NCBI RefSeq assembly: GCF_000716875.1
Contig: NZ_JNWQ01000007.1
Span: forward strand, 1 to 64,000
Length of the DNA stretch: 64,000 bases
Reading direction: 5' to 3'
Origin: Streptomyces novaecaesareae
GTDB taxonomy: Bacteria > Actinomycetota > Actinomycetes > Streptomycetales > Streptomycetaceae
Below, piece after piece: positions 29,934 to 39,855 of the stretch. Made by a program: the position numbers and the translations under genes. How positions within the stretch are numbered: the first letter of the stretch is position 1; each line of letters opens with the position of its first letter. The notes beneath the pieces are model-generated. The model was not told the DNA's origin and did no database searches. It was given only the letters and a program-made list of their open reading frames with translations.

Positions 29934-30788
29934 TCAGCCCTGGTGCCAGGTGTTCTGCTGCTGGTAGCCGTAGTTCTGGTCGTACGCCGGCTGCTGCGGG
30001 ATGCCCTGGGTGTGCGGGTCGGGCTGGGGCTGCCACTGCTGGTGCTGCTGGGCGTTCGGGTCCCAGGCCGCCTGCTGGAGCTGCTGCTCCTGCTGGTAGC
30101 CCGCGTAGTGGTCCTGCTGCTGCACGTAGCCGCCGTACGGGTCCTGCTGCTGCGGGCTCTGCTGCGGGTAGCCGCCGTAGGACTGGTCGTAGGCGACGGC
30201 GGGCTGCTGCTGGGTCTGCCACTGCTGCTGGTCGTAGCCGCCCTGGTAGGCGGCGGCGTACGGGTCCTGGGGCTGCTGCTGCGGCTGCTGCTCGTAGTAC
30301 GAGGAGGCGTAGACGCCGTCCTGGGCGAGCTCCTGCATCTCGAAGGCCGCGGTCTGCTCGACCTCCGGCACCTCCTCGTGCACCGGCTGGGCGGCCGGGG
30401 GCTCCTCGACGGCGCTGACCTCGCCGATCCGCTCCTCGGCGACCGCGACGGCCGCCACCGCGGCCGCGCCGCCGGTCAGGGCGCCGAGCAGCGGCACCTT
30501 GGCGAGCGGGCCGGGCAGGCTGCCGTCGGCCTTCCGCAGGGACCAGCCGTTCCGGTAGCCGCGCTTGACCGAGAGGGTGACGAAGGCCTGGCCGACGGCG
30601 AACAGCGCCGCGCCGGCCCCGATCACCACGACCGATCCGAGGCTCATCCCGGCGGCCACGCCCAGGAAGCCGGCCAGGGCCAGTACCCGCCAGTGCAGCG
30701 GTGCCCGGTTCTGCAGCAGCACCTCGGCGACCAGCCAGAGGGCCACCACCGCCAACGCGACGTACAGCAGCAGGTATCCGATGCCCAT
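29934..30788 (-). CDS. membrane protein with a Gln/Tyr-rich tail
   Basis: 284-residue protein not assigned to a characterised family. The N terminus carries about four membrane helices (residues 3-24, 31-50, 52-72 and a weaker one near 106-116). An acidic segment (117-150) leads to a tail from about 165 to 284 extremely rich in Gln, Tyr and Pro, with recurring QQ(Q/D)PY and YGGY patterns. Such tails are prone to disorder or phase separation; this is inference. ATG behind GAGAGGTAG. It stands alone between the oxidoreductase and metF. Confidence 0.85.
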   Translation of the reverse strand: MGIGYLLLYVALAVVALWLVAEVLLQNRAPLHWRVLALAGFLGVAAGMSLGSVVVIGAGAALFAVGQAFVTLSVKRGYRNGWSLRKADGSLPGPLAKVPLLGALTGGAAAVAAVAVAEERIGEVSAVEEPPAAQPVHEEVPEVEQTAAFEMQELAQDGVYASSYYEQQPQQQPQDPYAAAYQGGYDQQQWQTQQQPAVAYDQSYGGYPQQSPQQQDPYGGYVQQQDHYAGYQQEQQLQQAAWDPNAQQHQQWQPQPDPHTQGIPQQPAYDQNYGYQQQNTWHQG

Positions 30789-30911
30789 CCGCCTGCTACC
30801 TCTCAGTCGCGTGCCCGCGCGAGGACGCCGCGCGTGTGCGGCGACTGTACCGGTTCAACGGCCGGGGTACCGCATCGCGTTCCCGCCCACCCGGCACCGG
30901 CCGCACACGAC

Positions 30912-30945
30912 CGAGCCCGTCACCGTCGGGACGGTGACGGGCTCG
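30912..30945 (-). terminator. terminator of metF
   Basis: A perfect 16-bp stem (30912-30927 with 30930-30945) around a two-base centre lies about 60 bases past the metF stop. In RNA the inner pairs would open to a normal loop. Confidence 0.75.
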
Positions 30946-31006
30946 TGAACACCCGGCGCGGGCAGGGCGGTCAGGGAAGGGAGCACCCGCAGGCCGCAGG
31001 CCGTAC

Positions 31007-31921
31007 CTAGGGCCGGTGCAGGCCCAGGTTCTGGTAGATCTCCAGCGTCGCCGTCGAGTGGTTCAGCGTGATGAAGTGCAGGCCGGGCGCGCCCTCGGCG
31101 AGGAGGCGTTCGGCCATCGCCGTGGCGTGCTCCATGCCGACGGCCCGCAGCGCCGCCGGGTCGTCGATGGCCGCCCGCAGGCGGGCCTCCAGGTCGGCGG
31201 GGAAGGGCGCGCCGCTGAGCTGCGGGAAGCGCTCCAGCTGCTTGGCGTTGGTCACCGGCATGATCTCCGGGATGATCGGCGTCTCGCAGCCCGCGGCGGT
31301 CACCCGGTCGCGCAGCCGCAGGTAGTCGTCCACCTCGAAGAACATCTGGGTGATCGCGTAGTCGGCCCCGGAGCGGATCTTCGCCACGAAGTGCCGGATG
31401 TCCTCGTCCCAGTCGGTCGACCGCGGGTGCATGTTCGGCGAGGCCGCGACGCCCACGCAGAAGTCGCCGATGCCCTTGATCAGCTCCACCAGCTCGTAGG
31501 CGTAGGTGACGCCGTCGGGGTGCTTGACCCACTCGCCCATCGGGTCGCCGGGCGGGTCGCCCCGGACGGCGAGGACGTTGCGCACGCCCTGGTCGGCGTA
31601 CTGGCCGATGATGTTGCGCAGCTCCGCGATCGAGTGGTCCACGGCGGTCAGGTGGGCGACCGGGGTCAGCGTGGTCTCGGTCGCGATCCGGCCGACCATG
31701 TTGACGGTTCGCTCGCGCGAGGAGCCGCCGGCGCCGTACGTCATGCAGACGAAGTTGGGGTCCAGCGGTTCGAGTCGGCGGATGGCGTCCCAGAGTTTCT
31801 GCTCGCCGACCTCGCTGCGCGGCGGCATGAACTCGAAGGAGAAGGAGCGCTTGCCGGCCGCCAGGAGGTCGCGGACCGTCAGTGCGCGATCCGTTCTCGT
31901 GGAAGCGATACCGAGTGCCAT
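31007..31921 (-). CDS. metF: methylenetetrahydrofolate reductase
   Basis: FAD-dependent TIM-barrel enzyme reducing 5,10-methylene-THF to 5-methyl-THF for methionine synthesis. [33 protein letters not shown], the FAD-binding [26 protein letters not shown] and [20 protein letters not shown] are conserved signatures. 304 residues, the usual bacterial length. TAGCCT ends six bases before the ATG and no ribosome site is visible, suggesting a leaderless mRNA; a large palindrome occupies the promoter spacer. Confidence 0.96.
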   Translation of the reverse strand: MALGIASTRTDRALTVRDLLAAGKRSFSFEFMPPRSEVGEQKLWDAIRRLEPLDPNFVCMTYGAGGSSRERTVNMVGRIATETTLTPVAHLTAVDHSIAELRNIIGQYADQGVRNVLAVRGDPPGDPMGEWVKHPDGVTYAYELVELIKGIGDFCVGVAASPNMHPRSTDWDEDIRHFVAKIRSGADYAITQMFFEVDDYLRLRDRVTAAGCETPIIPEIMPVTNAKQLERFPQLSGAPFPADLEARLRAAIDDPAALRAVGMEHATAMAERLLAEGAPGLHFITLNHSTATLEIYQNLGLHRP

Positions 31922-31927
31922 GCTGGC

Positions 31928-31958
31928 AGGCTATCCGGCCTCCGCGGAGGCCGGACAA
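31928..31958 (-). promoter_or_regulatory. metF promoter with a 22-bp palindromic operator
   Basis: On the minus strand TTGTCC (31953-31958) and TAGCCT (31928-31933) form -35 and -10 like elements 19 bases apart. Positions 31934-31955 are a perfect 22-bp palindrome (TCCGGCCTCCG then its complement) filling the spacer and touching the -35. The -10 is six bases from the metF ATG. The regulator is unknown; methionine-, homocysteine- or cobalamin-responsive control is an inference from the gene. Confidence 0.6.
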
Positions 31959-32093
31959 CCGTATTCCACGGATTGAGACAAGTGACGGACGGCATTCCGC
32001 TTGAGCCGGGGCGACTCCCGGGGCCGCTCGCACACCCGTTCCCAGCCGCCCCGCTACGCTTGCTGCACCCCAGAGAACCAGCGGAGCCCCATC

Positions 32094-33209
32094 GTGACCT
32101 CGTCCAGCACCCGGCCGGCCAACCCCATTGACGTGGAGGACGTCCGCACACGTGTCAACGCCGCGCTCGCCGCGTTCATGGACGGCCAGTCCGCGATGCT
32201 CGGCGCGATCTCGCCCCAGCTGGTCCCGGCCGCCGACGCGCTGCGCGACTTCCTGCTGGACGGCGGCAAGCGGCTGCGCCCGGCCTTCTGCTACTGGGGC
32301 TGGCGCGGCGCCGGCGGCCCGGCCGAGGGGGCGGGCGGCGAGGGGATCGCCAACGCGGCGGCCGCCCTGGAGCTGCTCCAGGCGAGCGCCCTGGTGCACG
32401 ACGACCTGATGGACCGCAGCGACACCCGCCGCGGCCTGCCCTCGATCCACCGCCGCTTCGAGGCGCTGCACCGCGACAGCGGCTGGCGCGGCGACCGCGA
32501 GCAGTACGGCGCCTCGGCCGCCGTCCTGCTCGGCGACCTGCTGCTGATCTGGTGCGACGAGCTGTTCCTGCGCTCGGGCCTGGAGCCGGCCGCGGTGCTG
32601 GCCGCCAAGCCGGTGTTCGACCTGATGCGCACCGAGGTCATGCTCGGCCAGTACCTGGACGTGCTGGAGCCGGTGGCCGGCGACTCGACGGACGAGGGCG
32701 CGCTGGACCGGGCGCAGACCGTGCTGCACTACAAGTCGGCGAAGTACACGATCGAGCGACCGCTGCAGGTCGGCGCGCTGCTGGCGGGCGCCGGACCGGA
32801 GCTGGTCGAGGCCTTCGGGGCGTTCGGGCTCCCGCTGGGCGAGGCCTTCCAGCTGCGGGACGACCTGCTCGGCGTCTTCGGGGACCCGGCCGTCACCGGC
32901 AAGCCGGCCGGCGACGACCTGCGCGAGGGCAAGCGCACCCTGCTGGTCGCGCACGCGATGCGGGGCCTGTCGGCCGCCGACGCCCGGCACCTGGACGAGC
33001 GGCTCGGCGCGCCGGACCTGGCGCCCGAGGAGGTTGCCGGGCTGCGCGAGCTGGTCGCCCGCAGCGGCGCGCCCGAGCTGGTGGAACACCGGATCGAGGA
33101 GCTGATGCGGCAGTCGCTGGCCGCGCTGGAGGCGGCGCCGCTGGTGGACGAGCGGGCCCGCCGGGTGCTGCTGGCCCTGGCCGAGGCCGCCACCGTCCGC
33201 AAGTACTGA
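32094..33209 (+). CDS. polyprenyl diphosphate synthase (GGPP synthase-like)
   Basis: Trans-isoprenyl diphosphate synthase elongating allylic diphosphates with IPP. The first Asp-rich motif is VHDDLMDRSDTRRG and the second is QLRDDLLGVFGD, where the usual last Asp of DDxxD is Gly, as in many actinobacterial homologues. GGKRLRPAF and LLGDLLL are also conserved. The GTG at 32094 behind GCGGAG gives 371 residues. Product chain length cannot be set from sequence. The relative of M. tuberculosis idsA2 also lies near metF and the thiamine/PknL genes. Confidence 0.93.
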   Translation: MTSSSTRPANPIDVEDVRTRVNAALAAFMDGQSAMLGAISPQLVPAADALRDFLLDGGKRLRPAFCYWGWRGAGGPAEGAGGEGIANAAAALELLQASALVHDDLMDRSDTRRGLPSIHRRFEALHRDSGWRGDREQYGASAAVLLGDLLLIWCDELFLRSGLEPAAVLAAKPVFDLMRTEVMLGQYLDVLEPVAGDSTDEGALDRAQTVLHYKSAKYTIERPLQVGALLAGAGPELVEAFGAFGLPLGEAFQLRDDLLGVFGDPAVTGKPAGDDLREGKRTLLVAHAMRGLSAADARHLDERLGAPDLAPEEVAGLRELVARSGAPELVEHRIEELMRQSLAALEAAPLVDERARRVLLALAEAATVRKY

Positions 33210-33231
33210 GGGACGGCGGCGGCCCGGGGGG

Positions 33232-33882
33232 TCAGCTGGACCGCACGCGCCGGGACAGCTCGGCGGCGGCCGCCCGCGGGTCCTCCGCAGCGGTGATGGC
33301 CCGGACCACGACGATCCGGCGGGCACCGGCGGCCAGCACCTCGTCCAGGTTGCCGAGGTCGATCCCGCCGATGGCGAACCACGGCCGGTCGGTGGCCTGC
33401 TTCGCCGCGTACGACACCAGGCCGAGGCCCGGCGCCGGGCGGCCCGGCTTGGTCGGGGTCGGCCAGACCGGGCCGGTGCAGAAGTAGTCCACCCCGGGCT
33501 CGGCGACCGCCGCGTCCACCTCGGACTCGGCGTGGCAGGACCGGCCGATCAGGACGTCCTCGCCCAGGATCGCCCGGGCGGCCGGCACCGGCAGGTCGTC
33601 CTGGCCGAGGTGCAGCACGTCCGGCCGGGCCGCGTGGGCGACGTCGGCGCGGTCGTTGACGGCCAGCAGCTTGCCGTGGCGGCGGCAGGCGTCGGCGAAG
33701 ACCTCCAGCGCCTCCAGTTCCTGCTTGGCCTCCAGGCCCTTGTCGCGCAGCTGGACGATGTCCACGCCGCCCGCCAGCGCCGCGTCCAGGAACTCGGCGA
33801 GGTCGCCCTGCTCCCGGCGCGCGTCGGTGCACAGGTAGAGCCGGGCGTCGGCCAGCCGCTCGCGCAGCGTGTCCGCCGCCAT
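33232..33882 (-). CDS. thiE: thiamine phosphate synthase
   Basis: Couples HMP-pyrophosphate and the thiazole phosphate to form thiamine monophosphate. LYLCTDAR at the start, [47 protein letters not shown] and [17 protein letters not shown] are ThiE signatures on a TIM barrel. 216 residues from the ATG at 33882, which shares one base with the stop of the upstream gene (TGATG). The other thiamine genes are on the opposite strand 1.8 kb away. Confidence 0.95.
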   Translation of the reverse strand: MAADTLRERLADARLYLCTDARREQGDLAEFLDAALAGGVDIVQLRDKGLEAKQELEALEVFADACRRHGKLLAVNDRADVAHAARPDVLHLGQDDLPVPAARAILGEDVLIGRSCHAESEVDAAVAEPGVDYFCTGPVWPTPTKPGRPAPGLGLVSYAAKQATDRPWFAIGGIDLGNLDEVLAAGARRIVVVRAITAAEDPRAAAAELSRRVRSS

Positions 33883-34247
33883 CAGATCAGCATCGCCTGG
33901 GCGCGGCGCTTGACCTCGGTGCCGCGGTTCTCCCGCAGCGCCTGGATCGGGCTGCCGGGCAGCGACGGGTCCTCGGTGAAGAGCCACTCCAGGATCTCCA
34001 CGTCGTTGTACCCGCAGTCCCGCAGGACGGTCAGGGTGCCGGACAGGTGCTTGACCAGCCCCTGCCCGTCGATGAACGCCGCCGGGACCTGCAGCGACTT
34101 GTTCGGGCCCCGCCGGACGGCGATCAGGCCGCCGTTCTTGACCAGGTCACGCACCTCGGTGACCCGGACCCCCCACTGCTCCGAAATGTCGGGCAGGTAC
34201 ATCCACTCGGTGACCAGGGATTCAATGTTGCTTTCGATCTCACTCAC
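33882..34247 (-). CDS. Rv2175c family DNA-binding protein
   Basis: 121-residue small helix-turn-helix protein related to M. tuberculosis Rv2175c, a DNA-binding substrate of the kinase PknL. The winged-helix region is about 15-65 ([33 protein letters not shown]), followed by [11 protein letters not shown] and a C-terminal helical domain with [26 protein letters not shown]. The GTG at 34247 is chosen because it gives the conserved N terminus. Translationally coupled to thiE. A PknL/PknB-type kinase lies 3.8 kb away. Confidence 0.9.
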   Translation of the reverse strand: MSEIESNIESLVTEWMYLPDISEQWGVRVTEVRDLVKNGGLIAVRRGPNKSLQVPAAFIDGQGLVKHLSGTLTVLRDCGYNDVEILEWLFTEDPSLPGSPIQALRENRGTEVKRRAQAMLI

Positions 34248-34289
34248 GCCACCAGACTGCCACCTCCGCAGCCCGCCGCGCACCAGGCA

Positions 34290-35498
34290 CTACCCCGCGA
34301 CGGCCGACTTCAGCGGCACCGCGGGGTCCGCCGCGCGGGCCGGGTCCAGCACCGCCCCGCGCTCGATCAGCTTCCGCCCCTGGGTGAGGTCGCGCGGCCG
34401 GTCCACGGTCAGCAGCGCGCTCGGCACCCCGCCGCGCAGCCAGAGCACCGCCCAGGAGGCGTCCTGCGGGCTGCCGCGCCACAGCAGCTCGTCGCCCTCC
34501 GCGTGCCGGCCGGCGTACTGGACCATCCGCCCGAACTGCTCCGACCAGAAGTACGGCACCGGGTCGTACGGCGGCGCGTCCGCGCCGAGGACGGCGGCGG
34601 CCACCGCCTCACCGGACTGCAGCGCGTGGTCCCAGTGCTGGACGGCCAGCCGGGCGCCGGCCCGGGCGGAGGGGTAGCTGACGCAGTCGCCCGCCGCGAA
34701 GACACCGGGCAGGCCGGTGCGCAGCCGCCCGTCCACCAGGACGGCGCCGGTCGTGTCCAGTTCGACGCCGGAGCCGGCCAGCCAGCCGGTCGCAGGCCGG
34801 GCGCCGATGCCGACCACCACCTCGTCGGCGGGCAGGTGCGAGCCGTCGGCCAGCAGCACCGCACCGGGCTCGACGGCGGCCACGCCGACCCCGCAGCGCA
34901 GGTCGACACCGGCCTCGGCGTACCAGGCGGCCATCGCCGAGCCGACCGCGGTCGGCAGCGCGCCGGGCAGCGGTGCCGGGCCCGCCTCGACCACGGTCAC
35001 CTCGCAGCCCGCCTCGCGGGCGGCGGTGGACACCTCGGCGCCGATCCAGCCCGCGCCGACCAGCACCAGCCGCAGCCCGGGGCGCAGCAGCGCGCGCAGC
35101 GCCAGGGCGTCGTCCAGGGTGTGCAGCAGGTGCGCGCGCTCGGCGCCGGGCAGGGCGCGCGGGACGGCGCCGGTGGCGATCACCAGCGAGCCGTACGGCA
35201 GGTCGCCGCCGTCGGTGTGCAGCACGCCGGGGGTGAGGCCGGTGGCGCGGCGCCCGGTGAGCACCTCGATGCCGAGGTTCGCGTAGTCGATGTCCAGGGT
35301 GGTGCTGTCGCTCTTGCCGAGCAGCACGTCCTTGGAGAGCGGCGGCCGGTCGTACGGCGCGTGCGGCTCCTCGCCGACCAGTACGATCCGCCCCCGCCAG
35401 CCGCCCTGCCGCAGCTTCAGGACGCACTGCGCCCCGGCCAGCCCGGCTCCGACGACGACCACCTGATCCGTTCCGCTCAGCTCTGCCACGCCCGTCAC
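34290..35498 (-). CDS. NAD(P)/FAD-dependent oxidoreductase (ferredoxin reductase type)
   Basis: Two-dinucleotide-fold flavoprotein of the ferredoxin/rubredoxin/nitrite reductase group. FAD fold VVVVGAGLAGAQCVLKLR, HAPYDRPPLSKDVLLG after it, NAD(P) fold LVLVGAGWIGAEVSTAAREAGCEVTVVE and the C-terminal GVFAAGDC are all present. About 402 residues from the GTG at 35498; GTGs a few codons either side are alternatives. It sits between thiE and the thiO operon, but a thiamine role is not shown; the electron partner is unknown. Confidence 0.9.
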   Translation of the reverse strand: MTGVAELSGTDQVVVVGAGLAGAQCVLKLRQGGWRGRIVLVGEEPHAPYDRPPLSKDVLLGKSDSTTLDIDYANLGIEVLTGRRATGLTPGVLHTDGGDLPYGSLVIATGAVPRALPGAERAHLLHTLDDALALRALLRPGLRLVLVGAGWIGAEVSTAAREAGCEVTVVEAGPAPLPGALPTAVGSAMAAWYAEAGVDLRCGVGVAAVEPGAVLLADGSHLPADEVVVGIGARPATGWLAGSGVELDTTGAVLVDGRLRTGLPGVFAAGDCVSYPSARAGARLAVQHWDHALQSGEAVAAAVLGADAPPYDPVPYFWSEQFGRMVQYAGRHAEGDELLWRGSPQDASWAVLWLRGGVPSALLTVDRPRDLTQGRKLIERGAVLDPARAADPAVPLKSAVAG

Positions 35499-35635
35499 TG
35501 TACTCAGCACCACACCGCCGCCCGGGGCCCGTCCACCCTTCGTACGGGCCGACGCTCTCCGCTCCCCTCCCTCCCGTCCGCCCCTCGTACGGGCCTTCGG
35601 CCGGGCCCGGCCCCGGCGTTATGGTGGGGACACCA

Positions 35636-35727
35636 TCACGGGAGCCCGGCGAACCGGGCTGAGAGGCGGGCTGGCACGGCCTGCGACCGTCCGAACCTGA
35701 TCCGGGTCATACCGGCGAAGGGAGAAG
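35636..35727 (+). promoter_or_regulatory. TPP riboswitch (THI element) upstream of thiO
   Basis: Contains the conserved cores GGGCTGAGAGG (35656-35666) and CTGATCCGGGTCATACCGG (35697-35715) followed by CGAAGGGA, the pyrimidine- and pyrophosphate-sensing elements of the TPP riboswitch. The 3-prime end GAAGGGAG overlaps the ribosome-binding site of thiO (TTG at 35735), so ligand binding probably represses translation by hiding it, as is common in actinobacteria. Confidence 0.93.
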
Positions 35728-35734
35728 AGCAGCT

Positions 35735-36912
35735 TTGACACGCGTGCAATCGGACGCCCGCACCGACGTCCTGGTGATCGGCGGGGGCATCATCGGCCTC
35801 GCCGTCGCCTGGCGGGCCGCGCAGCGCGGGCTGCGGACCGCCGTGGTCGACCCGTCCCCCGGCGGCGGGGCGGGCCAGGTCGCGGCCGGGATGCTCGCCC
35901 CGGTCACCGAGCTCCAGTACGGCGAGGAGCCGCTGCTGCGCCTCGGCATGGCCTCCAACGAGCGCTACGCGGACTTCGCCGCCGAGCTCACCGAGGCGAG
36001 CGGCGGCCAGGACACCGGCTACCGCTGGTGCGGCACGATCGCCGTCGCGCTGGACTCCGACGACCGCGAGGAACTGCGCGAACTGCACGCCTTCCACCGG
36101 CGGCTGGGCCTGGACTCGACCTGGCTGACCGGCCGGGAGGCCCGCAGGCTGGAGCCGATGCTCGCGCCCGGTGTGCGCGGCGCCCTGCACGTCGCGGACG
36201 ACCACCAGGTGGACGGCCGCCGGATGCTCCGCGCGCTGCTCCTCGCCTGCGAACGCGCCGGGGTCCTGATCCACCGCGCCGAGGCCGTCGAGCTGCTGGT
36301 CGAGGACGGCCGCGCGACCGGCGCCCGCCTGGGCACCGGGGAGACCGTGGCCGCCGACCGGATCGTCCTCGCCGCCGGCCCGCACAGCCACCGGCTGGCC
36401 GGCCTGCCCGAGGGCGTGCTGCCCGCGATCCGCCCGGTGAAGGGGCAGATCCTGCGCCTGCGGATCCCCGACGCCTACCGGCCGTTCCTCTCCCGCAACG
36501 TCCGTGCCGTGGTGCGTGGCCAGCACCTCTACCTGGTGCCCCGGGAGAACGGCGAGCTGGTGATCGGCGCGACCACCGAGGAACAGGGCTACGACACCAC
36601 CGTCACCGCCGGCGGGGTGTACGAACTCCTGCGCGACGCCCACGAGTTGGTCCCGGGCATCACCGAACTCCCACTGGTGGAGACCTCGGCGGGCCTGCGC
36701 CCCGGCTCACCCGACAACGCCCCGCTGCTCGGCCCGACCGCACTGCCCGGCCTGGTCGCCGCCACCGGCCACTACCGCAACGGCGTCCTGCTCACCCCGG
36801 TGACGGCCGACCTGGTCTCCGAGTACCTGGCCACCGGCGAACTCCCGGACCTAGCACAGCCGTTCACCCCCACCCGGTTCTCCCCCGACCGCTCCACCAC
36901 GAAGGCCTCCGC

Positions 36913-36916
<4 letters not shown>
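35735..36916 (+). CDS. thiO: glycine oxidase ThiO
   Basis: FAD-dependent oxidation of glycine to iminoglycine for thiazole synthesis in aerobic bacteria. N-terminal FAD fold VLVIGGGIIGLAVAWRAAQRG, RPVKGQILRLRIP in the middle, PRENGELVIGATTEEQGYDT and the C-terminal ETSAGLRPGSPDNAPLLG and ATGHYRNGVLLTP are typical of ThiO. 393 residues. The start is a TTG, supported by the ribosome site at the riboswitch end. The stop overlaps thiS by four bases (ATGA). Confidence 0.94.
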
Positions 36917-37921
<1,005 letters not shown>

Positions 37922-37922
37922 T

Positions 37923-37977
37923 CCCGTAGCCCGCGGCCCGTAGCCCGTAGCCCGTAGCCCGTAGCCCGCGGCCCGTG
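37923..37977. repeat. heptamer tandem repeat CCCGTAG/CCCGCGG
   Basis: Immediately after the thiG stop, seven consecutive 7-bp units run CCCGTAG, CCCGCGG, four CCCGTAG, then CCCGCGG, followed by a partial CCCGTG. A non-coding microsatellite between thiG and the PASTA kinase gene; length variation by slippage is expected. No function is known. Confidence 0.9.
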
Positions 37978-38054
37978 TCACAAGCAGGGCACAGCCGGGC
38001 CCCGGGGCACTGTCCTCAGGGTCCGGCCGCCCGGCCCGGCACTAGACTCGCCGG

Positions 38055-39839
38055 GTGGACATGGCATTGCACGACCCCCTGATCGGCGCGCTGCTCGACA
38101 ACCGGTACCGGGTCGAGCAGCGCATCGCGACCGGCGGGATGTCCACCGTCTACCGGGCCACCGACACCCGGCTGGACCGGGTGGTCGCCCTCAAGGTGAT
38201 GCACCCCTCGCTGGCCGGCGACGAGGGCTTCACCGCCCGCTTCATCCGCGAGGCCAAGGCGGTCGCCAAGCTCACCCACCCCAACGTGGTGAACGTCTTC
38301 GACCAGGGCGCGGACGGCGGAAACGTTTTCCTCGCCATGGAGTACGTGCCCGGCCGCACCCTGCGCGACCTGCTGCGCGACCGCGGCGCGCTCTCCGTCC
38401 GGGCCGCGCTGGACGTCCTGGAGCCGGTGCTCGCCGCCCTCGGCGCCGCCCACCGGGCCGGGCTGGTCCACCGCGACGTCAAGCCGGAGAACGTGCTGAT
38501 CACCGAGGGCGGCCTGGTCAAGGTCGCCGACTTCGGCCTGGTCCGGGTGCTCGGCACCGCCGACGGCGCACCCACGTCCACCAGCACCGCCACCGGCGGC
38601 ACGGTCATGGGCACCGTCTCCTACCTGGCGCCCGAGCAGATCCTCCCGGACGCCCCGACCGACCAGCGGGTCGACGTCTACGCGGCCGGCATCCTGCTGT
38701 ACGAGATGCTGACCGGCCGCCGCCCGCACACCGGCGACAACCCCGTCCAGGTCATGTACAAGCACCTGCACGAGAACGTCCCCGCCCCCTCTCTGGTCGC
38801 CCCCGCCGTCGGCCCCGAGCTGGACGCGATCGTGGCCGCAGCCTGTGCCCGGACCGCCGACGCCCGCCCGTACGACGCGGTCGAACTGCTCGCCGCCCTC
38901 CAGCGGCTCCGCCGCACCCTGGGCCCGGAGGAGCTGGACGCCGAGCCGCCGGCCTCCACCCGGCCCAGCCCGCAGTACCCGACCAGCGAGCCGACCTCGG
39001 TGATCCAGCCGCTGCCGCGGCCCGGCGACGCCCCGCCGCCGGAGCGCACCAGCGTGCTGGACGTGCCGCCGGAGCTGATGGACCAGCTGCTCACCGAGCC
39101 GCGCCCGTACGACGAACCGGCCCCGGCCCGCAAACGCCGGCCGGGCCTGCTGCGCCGCCTCCCCCGCAAGCCGCTGATCTGGGCCGCCGCGCTGACCGCC
39201 CTGGTGCTGGCGGTCGGCGGCGCCACCTACGGGCTCTCCGAGGGGCTGTACGGCTCGGTGCCCGGCGTGCTCGGCAAGGACCGGGCCGAGGCGCAGCGGA
39301 TCCTGGACACGCAGGGCCTGCACGGCAGGTTCGTCGAGGCGTTCAGCGAGTCCGTCCCGTCCGGCCAGGTGATCTCCACCGACCCCGGGGTGGGCGCACG
39401 CACCCGCCGGAGCGACAGCATCACCGTGACGGTGTCCAAGGGCCCCAAGCGGATCGCGGTGCCGGACCTCACCGGCAAGAGCGCCGCCGACGCCGCCGCG
39501 GCCCTGGCCGGCGCCTCCCTGACCAAGGGCGGGGTGACGGAGACCTACAACGACGGCGTGCCGGAGGGCTCGGTGATCAGCAGCTCGCCGGCGGCCGGGC
39601 AGCTGCTGCAGGAGAACGCGGCGGTCTCGCTGGTGGTCAGCAAGGGCATGGTGCCGGTGCCGGACGTCTCCGGGATGACCAAGGACGAGGCGCAGAAGGC
39701 GCTGCAGGCGGCGGGCTTCACCATGCAGACCAGCGGCTGGGACGTGTTCGGCGCGGTCAAGGCCTCCGGCCAGTCCCCGGCGGCCGGCGAGCGGCGGCCG
39801 CAGCGCAGCACGGTGACGGTGAAGTTCTCGCTGTTCTGA
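38055..39839 (+). CDS. PASTA-domain Ser/Thr protein kinase (PknB/PknL type)
   Basis: Transmembrane eukaryotic-like kinase sensing cell-wall muropeptides. Kinase domain about 18-280: glycine loop IATGGMSTVYRA, Lys47, HRDVKPEN with Asp141, DFG Asp159 and APEQ. A Pro-rich juxtamembrane linker, one membrane helix (about 374-396) and three extracellular PASTA repeats (about 398-594) follow. The GTG at 38055 lies six bases after TAGACT with no ribosome site, suggesting a leaderless start; ATG 38061 is the alternative. Position relative to thiE/Rv2175c and DAHP synthase matches pknL of other actinobacteria. The neighbouring division proteins are plausible substrates. Confidence 0.95.
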   Translation: MDMALHDPLIGALLDNRYRVEQRIATGGMSTVYRATDTRLDRVVALKVMHPSLAGDEGFTARFIREAKAVAKLTHPNVVNVFDQGADGGNVFLAMEYVPGRTLRDLLRDRGALSVRAALDVLEPVLAALGAAHRAGLVHRDVKPENVLITEGGLVKVADFGLVRVLGTADGAPTSTSTATGGTVMGTVSYLAPEQILPDAPTDQRVDVYAAGILLYEMLTGRRPHTGDNPVQVMYKHLHENVPAPSLVAPAVGPELDAIVAAACARTADARPYDAVELLAALQRLRRTLGPEELDAEPPASTRPSPQYPTSEPTSVIQPLPRPGDAPPPERTSVLDVPPELMDQLLTEPRPYDEPAPARKRRPGLLRRLPRKPLIWAAALTALVLAVGGATYGLSEGLYGSVPGVLGKDRAEAQRILDTQGLHGRFVEAFSESVPSGQVISTDPGVGARTRRSDSITVTVSKGPKRIAVPDLTGKSAADAAAALAGASLTKGGVTETYNDGVPEGSVISSSPAAGQLLQENAAVSLVVSKGMVPVPDVSGMTKDEAQKALQAAGFTMQTSGWDVFGAVKASGQSPAAGERRPQRSTVTVKFSLF

Positions 39840-39855
39840 GGCCGTCCGCGCCGGT

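Noticed and set aside
37923..37977. Heptamer array considered as a CRISPR or regulatory repeat array
   Set aside because: Units are 7 bp without spacers and there are no cas genes; it is a simple microsatellite.
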